64,000 nt of DNA, taken from assembly GCF_034314045.1 (NCBI RefSeq), contig NZ_JAVIWL010000001.1, forward strand, positions 4,650,001 through 4,714,000, given 5' to 3'. Made by a program: the position numbers and the translations under genes. The notes below the pieces were generated by a model, which ran no database searches, was not told the origin of the DNA, and saw nothing but the letters and a program-made list of their open reading frames with translations. Position 1 is the stretch's first letter. Every line of letters starts with the position of its first letter. The stretch is from Glaciimonas sp. CA11.2. Lineage in GTDB: Bacteria; Pseudomonadota; Gammaproteobacteria; Burkholderiales; Burkholderiaceae_D. Below, piece after piece: positions 18,131 through 29,663 of the stretch.

Positions 18131-19540
18131 ATGACTAAGCAAATAATTGGTGTAATTGGATTGGCCGTAATGGGTCGTAATCTTGCACTAAATATTGAAA
18201 GCCGAGGCCATTCGGTCTCCGTCTATAACCGTAGTGCTGAAAAAACTGATTCGCTGGTCGCAGAATTTCCAGACCGCAATCTTGTTGCAACGTATTCTCT
18301 CAAAGAGTTCATCGATTCGCTCGAGAAGCCGCGCCGCGTCCTGTTAATGGTCAAAGCCGGTTCGGCGACTGATGAGACGATTGCTGCCGTCAAGCCGTTA
18401 TTGGATAACGGCGACATCCTGATCGATGGTGGGAACACGCATTTTACCGATACCATTCGGCGCAACGACGATCTGGCCAAATCGGGTATTCACTTTATTG
18501 GCACCGGCGTATCCGGTGGCGAGGAAGGTGCGCTTAAAGGCCCCGCCATTATGCCGGGCGGGCAGCGCGAAGCTTACGATCTGGTCGCACCGATACTGAC
18601 CGAAATCGCTGCCAAAGCGGCGGACGGCGTGCCCTGCGTAGGCTATATCGGCCCCAATGGCGCCGGACATTTTGTGAAGATGGTCCACAATGGGATTGAG
18701 TATGGCGACATGCAACTCATCGCAGAAAGTTACGCGGTCTTAAAAAACGTCATTGGCCTATCGAATCAAGAGCTAAGCCAGGTATATTCAGACTGGAACA
18801 AGGGTGAACTCAATAGTTACCTGATAGAAATCACTTCCCAGATTTTTGCAAAAAAAGACACCGATACCGATAAAGATTTGGTAGACGTCATCCTGGATCG
18901 GGCTGCACAAAAAGGCACCGGAAAATGGACCAGCCAAAATGCGCTGGATTTAGGCGCGCCGCTACCTCTTATCACTGAAGCAGTTTTTGCGCGCGTCTTA
19001 TCGTCGCTCAAAGACGAACGAGTAGCAGCAAGCAAAAAACTGTCAGGACCGCTGCAACAAACCTATAACGGTGATCGCAAAGCACTGATTGACGCTGTGC
19101 AACGTGCGCTGTATTTCAGCAAAATCATTTCATACGCACAGGGCTTTGCACAGTTGCGTGCAGCATCGAATGAATACAAATGGGATCTGGACTACGGGAA
19201 CATCGCTAAAATTTTCCGTGCCGGTTGCATCATCCGCGCCAGTTTTTTGCAAAAAATTATGGAGGCGTACGCTACTAACAAACAGTTGGCTAATCTGCTG
19301 CTGGATGACTACTTTTCCGAGATCGCAGAAAAATACCAATCCGCACTGCGCGAGGTTGTGATCGCTGCACTCAACGCTGGTGTGCCGGTCCCCGCGTTCT
19401 CGTCCGCGATTGCTTATTTTGATGCGTATCGAACCGAACGGCTTCCGGCCAATCTAATTCAGGCACAACGCGACTTTTTTGGCGCGCACACGTTCGAGCG
19501 GATTGATAAAAAGGGCAGCTTTCACGCTAGTTGGCCTTAA
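18131..19540 (+). CDS. gnd: 6-phosphogluconate dehydrogenase, decarboxylating
   Basis: A 469-residue enzyme of the normal long form (E. coli Gnd is 468). NADP loop [12 protein letters not shown] at residues 9-20, substrate motif [13 protein letters not shown] near 128, and the catalytic [14 protein letters not shown] with its lysine near 184. It oxidises 6-phosphogluconate to ribulose 5-phosphate, giving NADPH and CO2 in the oxidative pentose phosphate pathway. GGAG upstream supports the ATG. It is not linked to zwf or pgl here. Confidence 0.96.
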   Translation: MTKQIIGVIGLAVMGRNLALNIESRGHSVSVYNRSAEKTDSLVAEFPDRNLVATYSLKEFIDSLEKPRRVLLMVKAGSATDETIAAVKPLLDNGDILIDGGNTHFTDTIRRNDDLAKSGIHFIGTGVSGGEEGALKGPAIMPGGQREAYDLVAPILTEIAAKAADGVPCVGYIGPNGAGHFVKMVHNGIEYGDMQLIAESYAVLKNVIGLSNQELSQVYSDWNKGELNSYLIEITSQIFAKKDTDTDKDLVDVILDRAAQKGTGKWTSQNALDLGAPLPLITEAVFARVLSSLKDERVAASKKLSGPLQQTYNGDRKALIDAVQRALYFSKIISYAQGFAQLRAASNEYKWDLDYGNIAKIFRAGCIIRASFLQKIMEAYATNKQLANLLLDDYFSEIAEKYQSALREVVIAALNAGVPVPAFSSAIAYFDAYRTERLPANLIQAQRDFFGAHTFERIDKKGSFHASWP

Positions 19541-19713
19541 TACACAAGAACGCACCAACGGTGACCTGTCGTCTCTTTATTTTTATTTGGTTTGTTTGCA
19601 ATCGGCACAACTATGATTTAACTCATCGAACAAAACCTGTTTTCGGCCCATTAATCTGGCGCATTAATGTGCACCTTAATGCGCCTGTACAGGTTAAATA
19701 ACGAAAGAAATGT

Positions 19714-22700
19714 ATGCCAGTGATAAAAAAAGCAGCGGAAGAAAAAAAACAGCAACAATTAACAGAAATGGTGAAGTTCGCACACGACAGACTTCCACCC
19801 GACGTTTTTGCTACGATGCAGCCCTTTATGGCAAATTACTATTCTCAAGTTGGTGAGGAACAGGTACAAAGTCGCAATATCAGTGATCTGTATGGTGCTG
19901 TAATGTCCCACTGGCAATTTGCACGACATTTTAAAACAGGCGCGCCCCGCGTGCGTATTTATAATCCCCAAATCGATGAGCACGGCTGGGAATCAGCCCA
20001 TAGCGTCATCGAAATCGTCAACGACGACATGCCCTTTCTGGTGGACTCGGTAACCACCGAAATTAATCGCCTTGGACTCACGTTGCACGCTGCCATCCAT
20101 CCGGTATTCCGTGTCTGGCGTGATGCTTCCGGCCAGGTCGAAAGAATTCAGGCTGCTACTGACATCAGCGCAAAAATCGATGAGCAACACAACGCACCAA
20201 AGCTGGAATCCTACATACATTTTGAGATTGACCGGTGTACCGAGCCTCATAAGCTTGAAGAAATTTTAACTGGCGTCAAAAAGGTACTAAGTGATGTACG
20301 GGCAGCAGTTGAAGATTGGCACGGCATGATGACCAGCGCCACGGCCGCAGTCACTGAACTAAATGATCAGCCCGGCAAGGATGACACGCAACAGGCCGAA
20401 ATCGACGAAGGCCGCGCTTTTCTGGAATGGATGATCAATGATCACTTCACGTTTCTAGGCTGCCGCGATTATGAGCTAGTCATCAACGCTGGTGAAAATT
20501 ATTTGCAGGCAGTTGCGGGCTCAGGTCTCGGAATATTGCGCGATTCACTGCGGGATACCACGCGGTCGTCGGATAGCGCTGACATGACTAAATTACCAAG
20601 CGGCGCGCAAGCGATTATCGACTCTCCTTCCCCTGTTTTTATCACCAAAGCTGATTCTCGCGCTACCGTGCATCGCCCCGGCTATCTGGATTACGTCGGT
20701 GTCAAACGGTACGATACTGGAGGCAAAGTGATCGGCGAACGGCGCTTTGTCGGCCTTTATACCTCAACCGCGTACATGGTTACTACTAGCGATATCCCGA
20801 TCATACGGCGCAAGGTGGCGAAGGTGCGGGAGCGTGCAAGCTTTGTACCAAAGGGGCATCTGGCAAAAACGCTTACGACTATACTTGAACAATATCCACG
20901 CGACGAATTGTTTCAAGTTGATGAAGACAATTTGTACGATACCGCCATAGGTATTCTCCGGCTTGAAGAGCGCCAGCGCACACGCCTATTTGTACGCCGC
21001 GACGCATTCGGCCGTTACGTATCCTGCTTGGTGTACGTGCCGCGTGACAAATTCAATACAGAACTACGCGTCCGTATCCAAACTTTATTGCTCGACGCAT
21101 TCAATGGCTTGAGTATCGAATTCACTCCATTGTTGTCCGATTCCGTATTGGCACGTATCCAGTTCACAGTGCGTACCGAAGCTGGTACGGTAACTAATAC
21201 TGATATTAGCGAACTTGAAACCAAGATTGTGCAAGCCACACGCCGCTGGCAGGACGATCTAGCCGATGCATTGCTGGAAAACCGTGGTGAGGAACATGGC
21301 AACCGATTATTGCGCCGTTATGCGGCTTCATTTCCGGCTGGCTTCCGTGAGGATTATGCAGCGCGTGCCACAGTGCGAGATATCGAATTAATGGAACTGG
21401 CACAACAGCGGGCCGGACTGGCGATGAATCTATATCGCCCTATCGAAGCTGCTGCTTCGTCCTTACGCCTGAAGATATACCACTCCGGCAAACCAATCGC
21501 CCTCTCGCAGAGCTTACCGATGCTGGAACATATGGGTGTTAAGGTGCAGGAAGAACGCCCTTATCGGATTGAAGTGCAAGATGCGGCTCCCGTATGGATT
21601 CATGATTTTGGTATGCAAACTGCAGATGGCGGGGAGGTCGAGATCGACCGCATCAAAGACATATTTGAAGATGCATTCGCCCATGTATGGAATGGCGAAG
21701 CCGATAATGACGACCTGAACCGACTGGTATTCGGCGCCCAACTCAATTGGCGCGAAGTGACGATATTACGTGCTTACGCACGCTATTTACGTCAGGTCGG
21801 CTCAACCTTTAGCAATGCGTACATCGAACAAGCTTTGACCGGCAATCCGTCGATTGCCCGCAAATTGGTAGAGCTGTTTATCGCGCGCTTCGATCCCGCA
21901 GCTAACATTAAGGGTGGTCGCCCTGACCAAGTCCGCATAGATACCCTTTTGCAGCAGACCGAAGAGGCGATGGATCAGGTTCCTAACCTGGATGAAGACC
22001 GCATTCTAAGACAATTTTTAGGGGTCATTCAAGCGACGTTACGCACCAATTATTTTCAGCGCGACGTCAATGGTAAACCGAAACCATACTTATCATTCAA
22101 GTTCGACCCAGCCAAGGTCCCGGGACTACCGGCTCCGAAGCCGATGTTCGAAATTTGGGTCTATTCGCCGCGTTTCGAGGGCGTCCATTTAAGAGGTGGC
22201 AAAGTGGCCCGCGGTGGATTGCGCTGGTCGGATCGACGCGAAGACTTCAGGACCGAAGTATTGGGACTGGTGAAAGCGCAAATGGTGAAGAACGCGGTCA
22301 TTGTGCCAGTTGGATCAAAAGGTGGGTTCGTACTGAAAAATGCGCCGCCAGCCTCGGACCGCGAAGCCTATTTAAAAGAAGGTATCGCCTGCTATCAGAA
22401 TTTTTTACGCGGCTTGCTTGATCTGACCGATAATTTAGTTGGTGGCAAAGTCGTACCACCCACGGACGTCGTACGGTATGACGCGGATGATCCTTATCTG
22501 GTCGTTGCCGCAGATAAAGGCACGGCGACTTTTTCCGATTTCGCCAATGCTATTTCTGCCGAATATGGATTCTGGCTCACTGACGCGTTTGCCTCCGGCG
22601 GCTCCGTGGGTTACGACCATAAAAAAATGGGCATTACGGCCCGCGGTGCGTGGGAAGCGGTCAAACGCCACTTCCGCGAAATTGGTGTCAACACGCAAGA

Positions 22701-24606
22701 ACAGGATTTTACTGTTGCCGGGATCGGGGATATGTCGGGGGATGTGTTTGGTAACGGAATGCTGTTATCCAATCACATTAAACTCGTGGCTGCTTTCGAT
22801 CATCGTCATATATTTCTCGACCCTAACCCGGATACTGCTGCAAGCTTTGCCGAACGCGCACGCTTATTCGTCTTGCCGCGCTCCAGTTGGGCAGACTATG
22901 ATGCCAAATTGCTGTCCGTCGGCGGGGGCATTTATCCCCGGTCGTTGAAGACCGTTCCGCTCTCGCCGGAAGTCCGCGCTGCACTTGGGGTTACCGCTAC
23001 CGAGTTGGCACCTACCGATTTAATACATGCCATTCTGGTCGCTCCGGTAGACATGCTGTACAACGGCGGTATCGGCACTTATGTCAAAGCCGGTTACGAA
23101 TCCCACGCACAGGTCGGTGATCGTGCCAATGACGCCATCAGGGTTAACGGCGCGCAACTACAATGCAAAGTGGTGGCTGAGGGCGGCAACTTGGGACTAA
23201 CCCAATTCGGGCGCATCGAATTCGCCCAAAAAGGTGGACGGATCTGCACCGATGCCATCGACAATTCCGCTGGTGTTGATTGCTCAGACCATGAAGTCAA
23301 TATCAAGATTTTGCTGGGACTAGTGGTGACCGAAGGCGAGATGACCGAGAAGCAACGCAACAAATTGCTCGCCGAGATGACCGACGAGGTGGGCAAACAG
23401 GTGTTGACCGACAACTACTACCAAACCCAGGCCCTGTCTGTCGCCGGTCGTTGCGCCGCATCACTACTTGAACCGGAAGCACGTCTGATCCGTTATCTTG
23501 AGCGCGCAGGACGACTTGACCGTACGGTCGAATTTTTACCCTCGGAGGAGGCTATCGCCGAGCGCAAGACTGCCAAGCAAGGACTAACCACGCCTGAACG
23601 TGCTGTGCTGATGGCCTACAACAAAATGTGGTTGTACGAAACCACGCTGGCCTCGGATTTACTGGATGATCAGTTTATTAGTCGCGCACTGGCACAATAC
23701 TTTCCGCAACCATTGCGCGAACGTTATCCTGACGTGATGTCGCGTCATCCGCTGGCACGCGAAATCATTGCGACTTACGTGGTGAATACGTTCACCAACC
23801 GGGTCGGGACCACTTTTGTGCATCAACTTAGCGAGGAAAGTGGCGCCAGTCCAACCGATGTGATCAGAGCCTCCATCATCGCGCGCGACGTTTTTGGTTT
23901 CGAGGACATCTGGAGCGATATCGACGCACTGGACAATGTCGTACCCGACGCGCTGCAAGCTCAAATGTTTATTGCGGTCGGCCGCCTTATCGAGCAAGCC
24001 AGCTTCTGGTTCTTGCATCGTCATGCCACCGCAGAGACGATTGAAGCCATGGTCGCCCGTTTCCGCCCTGCCGCGGATCAGCTTGGCCCTATATTGGTTT
24101 CATTGCTGACAGCCACAGATGCAGAAGCGCTAAAAGCGAAACAAGCGGCATTGATGCAAGCAGGCGTATCGGAAACGCTGGCGCGGCGCGTAGCAAGTGC
24201 TGAGCTGATCGGTGCCGTACTCGATATAGCAGAAGTGGCTACCGTGACGGGTCGTAGTCTGGAGCTTGTGGCGCAAGTTTATTTCGCCCTCGACCTCAAT
24301 CTTAACTTCGGATGGATGCGAGAGCGTGCGGCCACACTACCGGTCGATACGCATTGGCAGACACTTGCCCGCACCGCTTTGCAAAGTGATTTAACCACGC
24401 TGCAACGCGCCCTGACGGCAAATGTTATCCAACTCTCGCCTACTCTCGACCAATCCCCGGAAATGGTCGAAGTCTGGCAATCTGCCAATCGTCCACAATT
24501 AGAGCGCTACCGTCGCCTGTTGATCGATTTTCAGTTGGGGGGAAATGTCGATTTGGCGATGCTTTCTGTAGCAGCGCGCGAGATGCGAGCGATAGAAACG
24601 AAATAA
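19714..24606 (+). CDS. gdhB: NAD-specific glutamate dehydrogenase, large (180-kDa) type
   Basis: A 1,630-residue enzyme of the GDH-180 class. The N-terminal 700 residues are regulatory (ACT-like), the middle third is catalytic with GGLRWSDRREDFRTEVLGL near residue 830, the lysine-containing VPVGSKGGFVLK near 862, and TVAGIGDMSGDVFGNGML near 1005. NAD-binding signature VAEGGNLGLTQ near 1153. It deaminates glutamate to 2-oxoglutarate, feeding amino-acid carbon into the TCA cycle. Length and domain order match the family. The start at 19714 lacks a textbook ribosome binding site, but no better start exists. Confidence 0.95.
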   Translation: MPVIKKAAEEKKQQQLTEMVKFAHDRLPPDVFATMQPFMANYYSQVGEEQVQSRNISDLYGAVMSHWQFARHFKTGAPRVRIYNPQIDEHGWESAHSVIEIVNDDMPFLVDSVTTEINRLGLTLHAAIHPVFRVWRDASGQVERIQAATDISAKIDEQHNAPKLESYIHFEIDRCTEPHKLEEILTGVKKVLSDVRAAVEDWHGMMTSATAAVTELNDQPGKDDTQQAEIDEGRAFLEWMINDHFTFLGCRDYELVINAGENYLQAVAGSGLGILRDSLRDTTRSSDSADMTKLPSGAQAIIDSPSPVFITKADSRATVHRPGYLDYVGVKRYDTGGKVIGERRFVGLYTSTAYMVTTSDIPIIRRKVAKVRERASFVPKGHLAKTLTTILEQYPRDELFQVDEDNLYDTAIGILRLEERQRTRLFVRRDAFGRYVSCLVYVPRDKFNTELRVRIQTLLLDAFNGLSIEFTPLLSDSVLARIQFTVRTEAGTVTNTDISELETKIVQATRRWQDDLADALLENRGEEHGNRLLRRYAASFPAGFREDYAARATVRDIELMELAQQRAGLAMNLYRPIEAAASSLRLKIYHSGKPIALSQSLPMLEHMGVKVQEERPYRIEVQDAAPVWIHDFGMQTADGGEVEIDRIKDIFEDAFAHVWNGEADNDDLNRLVFGAQLNWREVTILRAYARYLRQVGSTFSNAYIEQALTGNPSIARKLVELFIARFDPAANIKGGRPDQVRIDTLLQQTEEAMDQVPNLDEDRILRQFLGVIQATLRTNYFQRDVNGKPKPYLSFKFDPAKVPGLPAPKPMFEIWVYSPRFEGVHLRGGKVARGGLRWSDRREDFRTEVLGLVKAQMVKNAVIVPVGSKGGFVLKNAPPASDREAYLKEGIACYQNFLRGLLDLTDNLVGGKVVPPTDVVRYDADDPYLVVAADKGTATFSDFANAISAEYGFWLTDAFASGGSVGYDHKKMGITARGAWEAVKRHFREIGVNTQEQDFTVAGIGDMSGDVFGNGMLLSNHIKLVAAFDHRHIFLDPNPDTAASFAERARLFVLPRSSWADYDAKLLSVGGGIYPRSLKTVPLSPEVRAALGVTATELAPTDLIHAILVAPVDMLYNGGIGTYVKAGYESHAQVGDRANDAIRVNGAQLQCKVVAEGGNLGLTQFGRIEFAQKGGRICTDAIDNSAGVDCSDHEVNIKILLGLVVTEGEMTEKQRNKLLAEMTDEVGKQVLTDNYYQTQALSVAGRCAASLLEPEARLIRYLERAGRLDRTVEFLPSEEAIAERKTAKQGLTTPERAVLMAYNKMWLYETTLASDLLDDQFISRALAQYFPQPLRERYPDVMSRHPLAREIIATYVVNTFTNRVGTTFVHQLSEESGASPTDVIRASIIARDVFGFEDIWSDIDALDNVVPDALQAQMFIAVGRLIEQASFWFLHRHATAETIEAMVARFRPAADQLGPILVSLLTATDAEALKAKQAALMQAGVSETLARRVASAELIGAVLDIAEVATVTGRSLELVAQVYFALDLNLNFGWMRERAATLPVDTHWQTLARTALQSDLTTLQRALTANVIQLSPTLDQSPEMVEVWQSANRPQLERYRRLLIDFQLGGNVDLAMLSVAAREMRAIETK

Positions 24607-24613
24607 GGCTGTC

Positions 24614-24649
24614 CACAAAAAAACAAAGACTGCCAAAAGCAGTCTTTGT
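24614..24649 (-). terminator. Bidirectional terminator between gdhB and fba
   Basis: A perfect 11-bp stem (24623-24633 with 24639-24649) around the loop CAAAA. On the minus strand it is followed by a run of seven T, making it a strong terminator for the aldolase gene; on the plus strand it sits 17 bases after the gdhB stop. Confidence 0.85.
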
Positions 24650-24774
24650 TGAATGTTCCCCATCATCAGGATATCTTCTTCACCCTTTCACACTTTCACG
24701 CTAAATAGCTCCCGGCGATCAACCTTTTTCAGCGCCAGAATGAGGATGTATAAAAGATCGCCTTCGATCTCACA

Positions 24775-25797
24775 CTAATCTTCTTCCATTGCCGCCGAGT
24801 AAGTCCCCAAAACTGCTGCACTATTCAAGCGGGCGCGTCGGTACAGCGCCTGTTGCGCGACCTCCTTATTCGCAAGTTCGCCTGCCCACGCCTGAATCGC
24901 CGTCGATTGCAGCGCTCGACCGTAAGAAAAGCTGACATTCCAAGGGTGCTTTATCTGAGCATTCATCGCATTAAGATTCGCTGTCGCGGCTGCGTCCGTT
25001 TGGCCGCCTGAAAGAAAGTTAATACCCGGCACTGCTGCCGGGACGGTACGGCGAAAACAGGTCAGCGTTGCCTGAGCAATTTGCTGTGGCGACGCTTGCA
25101 CTTTACAGAGTGAACCCGGCACCACCATATTCGGCTTCAAAATCATCAATTCAAGCATGACCCGCTGGGCATGCAGAGCGTGAAATACGGTGTGTAAAAC
25201 ACGTTCAGTAATACTGCCACATGTCTCCAGCGTATGATCGCCGTCCATCAATATTTCTGGCTCAACAATCGGTACCAAACCGGCTGACTGGCAAATGGCC
25301 GCATACCGCGCCAAAACATAGGCGTTGGCGGCAATCCCTTGCGCCGACGGAAGCCCTTCATCGATCGTTAATACGGCCCGCCATTTAGCAAATCGCGCAC
25401 CTAAATGCTTGTAGTCATTTAGGCGCTTCGCCAAGCCATCCAAACCTTCCGTGATTTTTTCTTCGGGAAACCCGGGTAATGAAACCGTACCGATGTCGAC
25501 CTTAATACCGGGTATCATGCCCTGTGTTTTTAATAAGTCCGGCAGTGGAACGCCGACGGTATTTTTTTGCTTCAGCGTCTCGTCGAAAAGAATCACGCCA
25601 CTGATGAACTCACTTAACCCAGGCGTAGAAAACAATAGCTCCCGATAATCGCGTCGACTTTCTTGCGTGGAAACCACGTTCACGGCTTTAAAACGCTTCT
25701 CGATAGTACCAACACTCTCATCAGCGGCGAGAATCCCTTTACCCGGCGCGATGAGTGCTGCGACCGTGCTTTCAAGATCGTGTTCAAGAATCGACAT
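24775..25797 (-). CDS. Fructose-bisphosphate aldolase, class I
   Basis: A 340-residue Schiff-base aldolase. Key segments: GILAADES near residue 24, RFAKWRAVL near 130, EPEILMDGDH near 171, MILKPNMVVPG near 213 with the imine-forming lysine, and FLSGGQ near 255. It cleaves fructose 1,6-bisphosphate. It needs no metal, unlike the class II enzyme usual in Burkholderiales. GGAGG five bases upstream fixes the ATG at 25797 (a frame from 25833 lacks this). It is terminated by the hairpin at 24614-24649 and stands alone. Confidence 0.93.
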   Translation of the reverse strand: MSILEHDLESTVAALIAPGKGILAADESVGTIEKRFKAVNVVSTQESRRDYRELLFSTPGLSEFISGVILFDETLKQKNTVGVPLPDLLKTQGMIPGIKVDIGTVSLPGFPEEKITEGLDGLAKRLNDYKHLGARFAKWRAVLTIDEGLPSAQGIAANAYVLARYAAICQSAGLVPIVEPEILMDGDHTLETCGSITERVLHTVFHALHAQRVMLELMILKPNMVVPGSLCKVQASPQQIAQATLTCFRRTVPAAVPGINFLSGGQTDAAATANLNAMNAQIKHPWNVSFSYGRALQSTAIQAWAGELANKEVAQQALYRRARLNSAAVLGTYSAAMEED

Positions 25798-25924
25798 ACT
25801 GCCTCCAGTAATTTTATCAGCCGTGTTCTTCACTTATAAAATACGTTAACGTTGCAATGTAATCTGAGTGTGGCCTGAAATTAAAATCAATTTATCGCAT
25901 CGACCAATGTAAGCTTGCTTACGG

Positions 25925-26695
25925 TTACTCTCCGGGCGCGACACCTTTTATATTGGCCAAAATAGTAAAGATATCCATCGGCACCGGGAAAATAATAGTC
26001 GAACTTTTATCTCCGGCAATAGCAGTTAATGTTTGCAGATAACGCAACTGCATGGCTTGTGGCTGTTGCGCCAGCATTTGCGCCGCTTGCAGGAGTTTTT
26101 CCGAGGCTTGTAACTCGCCTTCCGCATGGATAATTTTAGCTCGCCGTTCGCGTTCGGCCTCAGCTTGGCGTGCAATGGCGCGAATCATCGTTTCATTGAT
26201 ATCTACGTGCTTTATCTCGACAGTTGACACCTTGATGCCCCATGCATCGGTTTGCGTGTCCAGCACTTTCTGGATGTCGAGGTTGAGCCTTTCGCGTTCG
26301 GATAACAGTTCATCCAATTCGTGCTTACCAAGCACCGAACGTAACGTTGTCTGCGCTAATTGACTAGTGGCGTCGAGAAACTTGACCACCTGAATTACCG
26401 ACTTCTCTGGATCAACGATACGAAAATACACCACCGCATTAACCTTTACGGAAACGTTATCACGCGTGATGACATCCTGCGGTGGCACATCAAACACCAC
26501 CGTGCGTAAATCTACCCTCACCATTTGCTGGACTACCGGAATCAGTAATACTAACCCTGGCCCCTTCACTTTCCAAAACCGTCCCAACATAAAAATCACA
26601 CCGCGTTCATACTCACGCATGATGCGCACTGACGTAACGAGCAATACCGCGACGATCAGAAATACAATGCCACCGAATCCAAATCCGAGTGTCAT
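25925..26695 (-). CDS. Slipin / SPFH-domain membrane protein
   Basis: A 256-residue SPFH (band 7) protein. One N-terminal membrane segment (residues 5-22), then [22 protein letters not shown] and [27 protein letters not shown], the slipin signature, and a helical C-terminal region ([17 protein letters not shown]). These proteins oligomerise at the inner membrane and organise microdomains. The gene overlaps the upstream NfeD gene by four bases, the standard slipin-NfeD operon, in which NfeD probably processes or scaffolds the slipin. Confidence 0.9.
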   Translation of the reverse strand: MTLGFGFGGIVFLIVAVLLVTSVRIMREYERGVIFMLGRFWKVKGPGLVLLIPVVQQMVRVDLRTVVFDVPPQDVITRDNVSVKVNAVVYFRIVDPEKSVIQVVKFLDATSQLAQTTLRSVLGKHELDELLSERERLNLDIQKVLDTQTDAWGIKVSTVEIKHVDINETMIRAIARQAEAERERRAKIIHAEGELQASEKLLQAAQMLAQQPQAMQLRYLQTLTAIAGDKSSTIIFPVPMDIFTILANIKGVAPGE

Positions 26696-28113
26696 ATCAA
26701 CTCTCCTGGTTCCACCTCATTGATCGGCACCACCGCCAATATCAGGCCAGTGCGGGAAACCACCCGCACCCGCTGCCCTTTCGCCAGTGTCACCATGCTT
26801 TGCGCCCGCCATTGCTCGCTGCGAACCCGCGCCCAACCTTCACTAATGACGCCATCAGATTGCATATCATTGAGCATGATTCCGGTACTGCCCAGCAATT
26901 GTTCCGCTCCGCTGACCACCGGCCGTCGTCGTGATTTCAGCACCGCGTTAGAGACGAAATAGACAAATAACGTGGCGACAATGGCCAACGCGACAATCAA
27001 AGACAACGGAATGCCAAAACCTGGTTGATCCGTGTCGATCAACATCGTAGCGCCGAATCCGAACGCAATCAGGCCACCGATTCCGACGACGCCAAACGTA
27101 GGAAGGAATACTTCCGCCACCAAAAATCCCAGGCCAAGCAGAATGAGTCCCAACCCGGCGTAATTTACCGGCAACATTTGTAAGGCGAATAAACCAAGCA
27201 ATAAACAAATGGCACCGATCACACCCGGCAGTACGATTCCTGGATTAGTGAACTCAAAAATCAACCCGAAAATTCCCACCATCAATAACATGAGCGCTGT
27301 TCCTGGATCGGTGAGAACAGCCAGAAATCGCGTTCTGTCATCCAGCTTTATCGTCTTAATGTCCGCACCGACGGTATGCAAAACGTGATTACCATCAGCA
27401 GTACTGACCTGGCGCCCATCCAACTTGTGTAACAGATCCGGCACATCCTGAGCGATGAGGTCGATCACTTTTTGCGTCAGTGCTTCATTCGAGGACAGAC
27501 TGACCGCCTCGCGCACCGCACGCTCCGCCCATACCGCATTGCGACCACGCAGTTGCGCCAGACCGCGGATATACGCTGCTGCATCATGCATTTGCTTTCG
27601 ATGCAACGTACTTTCATTATCGGACGGCAACTCCGTCTTAGCCGTACCGGCCCCTAAATTACCAGCGTCTTGTTTGGATTTTTGCTGTTGCGGTGGTCGC
27701 GTACGGTCCGGTATACCAACCTGAATCGGGCTGGCTGCACCAAGATTTGTACCGGGTGCCATCGCTGCAATATGACTGGCATAGAGAATAAAAGTCCCTG
27801 CACTTGCCGCACGTGCCCCGCCGGGCGCAACAAAACTCGCAACTGGCACTGGCGAAGCCAGTATCGTCTGAATAATCTGCCGCATCGATATATCAAGGCC
27901 GCCGGGTGTATCCATTTGCAGGACAATTAATTGCGCACCGGATTTTTGCGCTAGCAGAATGTGTCGATCAATAAAATCCGCACTTGCCGGTCCGATCGCT
28001 CCATTGACCGGAATCACCACCACAGCAGACGTCGCAGCAGACGTCGCAGCAACGCCGCAATGAAGGGCAAAGCCGAAACCAATAACGAGAATCGTTTTCA
28101 GAAACTTCAGCAT
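26692..28113 (-). CDS. NfeD family membrane serine protease (long form)
   Basis: A 473-residue long-form NfeD (NfeD1b). After a signal peptide (residues 1-23) comes a ClpP-fold protease domain ([30 protein letters not shown], and [26 protein letters not shown] with the likely nucleophile Ser). Next are four to five membrane segments (about 275-380), then a C-terminal OB-fold domain. A perfect 12-bp tandem duplication repeats the peptide ATSA at the signal-cleavage region. It is the upstream partner of the slipin gene, overlapping it by ATGA. Confidence 0.9.
   Translation of the reverse strand: MLKFLKTILVIGFGFALHCGVAATSAATSAVVVIPVNGAIGPASADFIDRHILLAQKSGAQLIVLQMDTPGGLDISMRQIIQTILASPVPVASFVAPGGARAASAGTFILYASHIAAMAPGTNLGAASPIQVGIPDRTRPPQQQKSKQDAGNLGAGTAKTELPSDNESTLHRKQMHDAAAYIRGLAQLRGRNAVWAERAVREAVSLSSNEALTQKVIDLIAQDVPDLLHKLDGRQVSTADGNHVLHTVGADIKTIKLDDRTRFLAVLTDPGTALMLLMVGIFGLIFEFTNPGIVLPGVIGAICLLLGLFALQMLPVNYAGLGLILLGLGFLVAEVFLPTFGVVGIGGLIAFGFGATMLIDTDQPGFGIPLSLIVALAIVATLFVYFVSNAVLKSRRRPVVSGAEQLLGSTGIMLNDMQSDGVISEGWARVRSEQWRAQSMVTLAKGQRVRVVSRTGLILAVVPINEVEPGELI
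28025..28048 (-). repeat. 12-bp tandem duplication in the nfeD signal-peptide region
   Basis: Two perfect copies of GCAGACGTCGCA. They are in frame and repeat four residues (ATSA) at the signal-cleavage junction. Confidence 0.9.
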
Positions 28114-28528
28114 AATGACGCGAAGTATTGTTGAAAGATTGTTAGAAAATGGTTTGTATGTAAGCTGTTATAAGACCATCTAAAACAAAAAAATATCCCC
28201 AAACCTGCGATTTATTATCAAAAAAACAAAATTTATACAGAGAGAAGTTAGTTTCTGCTCCATTTTTATGCATGCCGCTTGTTGCTTGTCCTAACATTCA
28301 AGGCACGCATAAAGGTCAGCAATCCCTGACAACGGTAAGTTATGTGGCTAGTGGCTAGTGGCTGGAGGCTGGCCGTTAGCCAAGCCAACGAAAAAAAGAT
28401 TACGCTATCGGCTCTGAAACGCATCCGTGGTGGACGGGTCTTAACATCCCCAACCCACGGAATACCTAAAATTTGCGGTTACGTTGCCATTTTGCAATTT
28501 TCATTGCAGCAGTAGCGGAAATCCAACG
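28114..28528. other. Intergenic region between lipA and the nfeD-slipin operon
   Basis: About 415 bases. AT-rich near nfeD, more mixed near lipA. Apart from the 7-bp repeats at 28345-28372, I see no gene or clear terminator. The nfeD promoter should lie here. Confidence 0.45.
28345..28372. repeat. Four 7-bp tandem units
   Basis: TGGCTAG, TGGCTAG, TGGCTGG, AGGCTGG in tandem in non-coding sequence. Function not evident; a replication-slippage repeat. Confidence 0.75.
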
Positions 28529-29539
28529 TTAAGACGCGTCTTTTGGAATAGAAGAAAATATCCCCTCCGATTGTGCATCTGCATGATAAGACGAGCGCAC
28601 CATCGGCCCCGACGCCACGCGTGAGTAACCTAACTTTAGCGCTACGACTCGCAAAGCCTCGAACTCTGCCGGAGTGACATACCTTGCGACCGGCAAGTGA
28701 TGCGGGCTGGGTTGTAGATATTGTCCGAGAGTTAGCATATCAACCTGATGATCTCGCAAATCCTGCATCACGACTTCGATCTCTTCAATCGTCTCGCCCA
28801 AGCCCAACATTAGCCCTGATTTTGTTGCGACATGCGGATGGCGTTGTTTAAAACGCTGCAGTAATTCTAGCGAATTACGGTAATCTGCACCGGGACGCGC
28901 TTCACGGTAAAGACGCGGGATTGTTTCGAGGTTATGATTAAAAACATCGGGCGTGGCCTGCCCAAGGATTTCAAGGGCTACATCAACCCGTCCACGAAAA
29001 TCGGGCGTCAGAATTTCAATCTTTATACCTGGACTCAACGCTCTGGTATGTTGGATGCAATCAACAAAATGCGCTGCACCGCCATCGCGTAAGTCATCCC
29101 GGTCAACCGACGTAATGACGACATAAGATAATCCCATTGCCTTGATTGTTTGCGCCAGATTTTTCGGTTCTTCAACATCCAGCGGATTGGGGCGACCGTG
29201 ACCAACATCACAAAACGGGCAGCGTCGGGTACAAATATCACCCATGATCATAAAAGTCGCCGTGCCGCTTTTAAAGCATTCTCCAATATTAGGACAATTC
29301 GCTTCTTCACAGACTGTGTGCAAGTGGTTTTCGCGGAGTATCTCTTTTAAGCGCAACACTTCACGGGTGCCAGTAAACTGCGCCCGAATCCACGCTGGTT
29401 TGCGCAAGTATTGCGCCGGTTCAGTCGGCACAATCTTGATTGGAATGCGCGCCATCTTTTCTGCACCGCGAAGTTTTTCGCCCGCCTCTACCGGCCGCCG
29501 TGCTACATTGGATTCACGGATGATGATGGGTTCACGCAT
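28529..29539 (-). CDS. lipA: Lipoyl synthase
   Basis: A 336-residue radical-SAM enzyme. The auxiliary cluster motif [13 protein letters not shown] is near residue 82, and the SAM cluster motif CTRRCPFC is near 110. The C-terminal RSSYHAD motif supplies the serine ligand. It inserts two sulfur atoms into protein-bound octanoyl chains. It lies directly after gcvT, and its product is needed to lipoylate GcvH from the same region. lipB is not in the window. Confidence 0.96.
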   Translation of the reverse strand: MREPIIIRESNVARRPVEAGEKLRGAEKMARIPIKIVPTEPAQYLRKPAWIRAQFTGTREVLRLKEILRENHLHTVCEEANCPNIGECFKSGTATFMIMGDICTRRCPFCDVGHGRPNPLDVEEPKNLAQTIKAMGLSYVVITSVDRDDLRDGGAAHFVDCIQHTRALSPGIKIEILTPDFRGRVDVALEILGQATPDVFNHNLETIPRLYREARPGADYRNSLELLQRFKQRHPHVATKSGLMLGLGETIEEIEVVMQDLRDHQVDMLTLGQYLQPSPHHLPVARYVTPAEFEALRVVALKLGYSRVASGPMVRSSYHADAQSEGIFSSIPKDAS

Positions 29540-29663
29540 TACTTCTCCTCTTTTCGATTTGTCCGAATTCTGCTTTGCCTCTGATTTTCCTTTGCCGGAC
29601 TAAAAAACTTGTTCATCCGCTTTATTCATCCGCTTTACATTACCTCTCAGAAGATTTAATCCA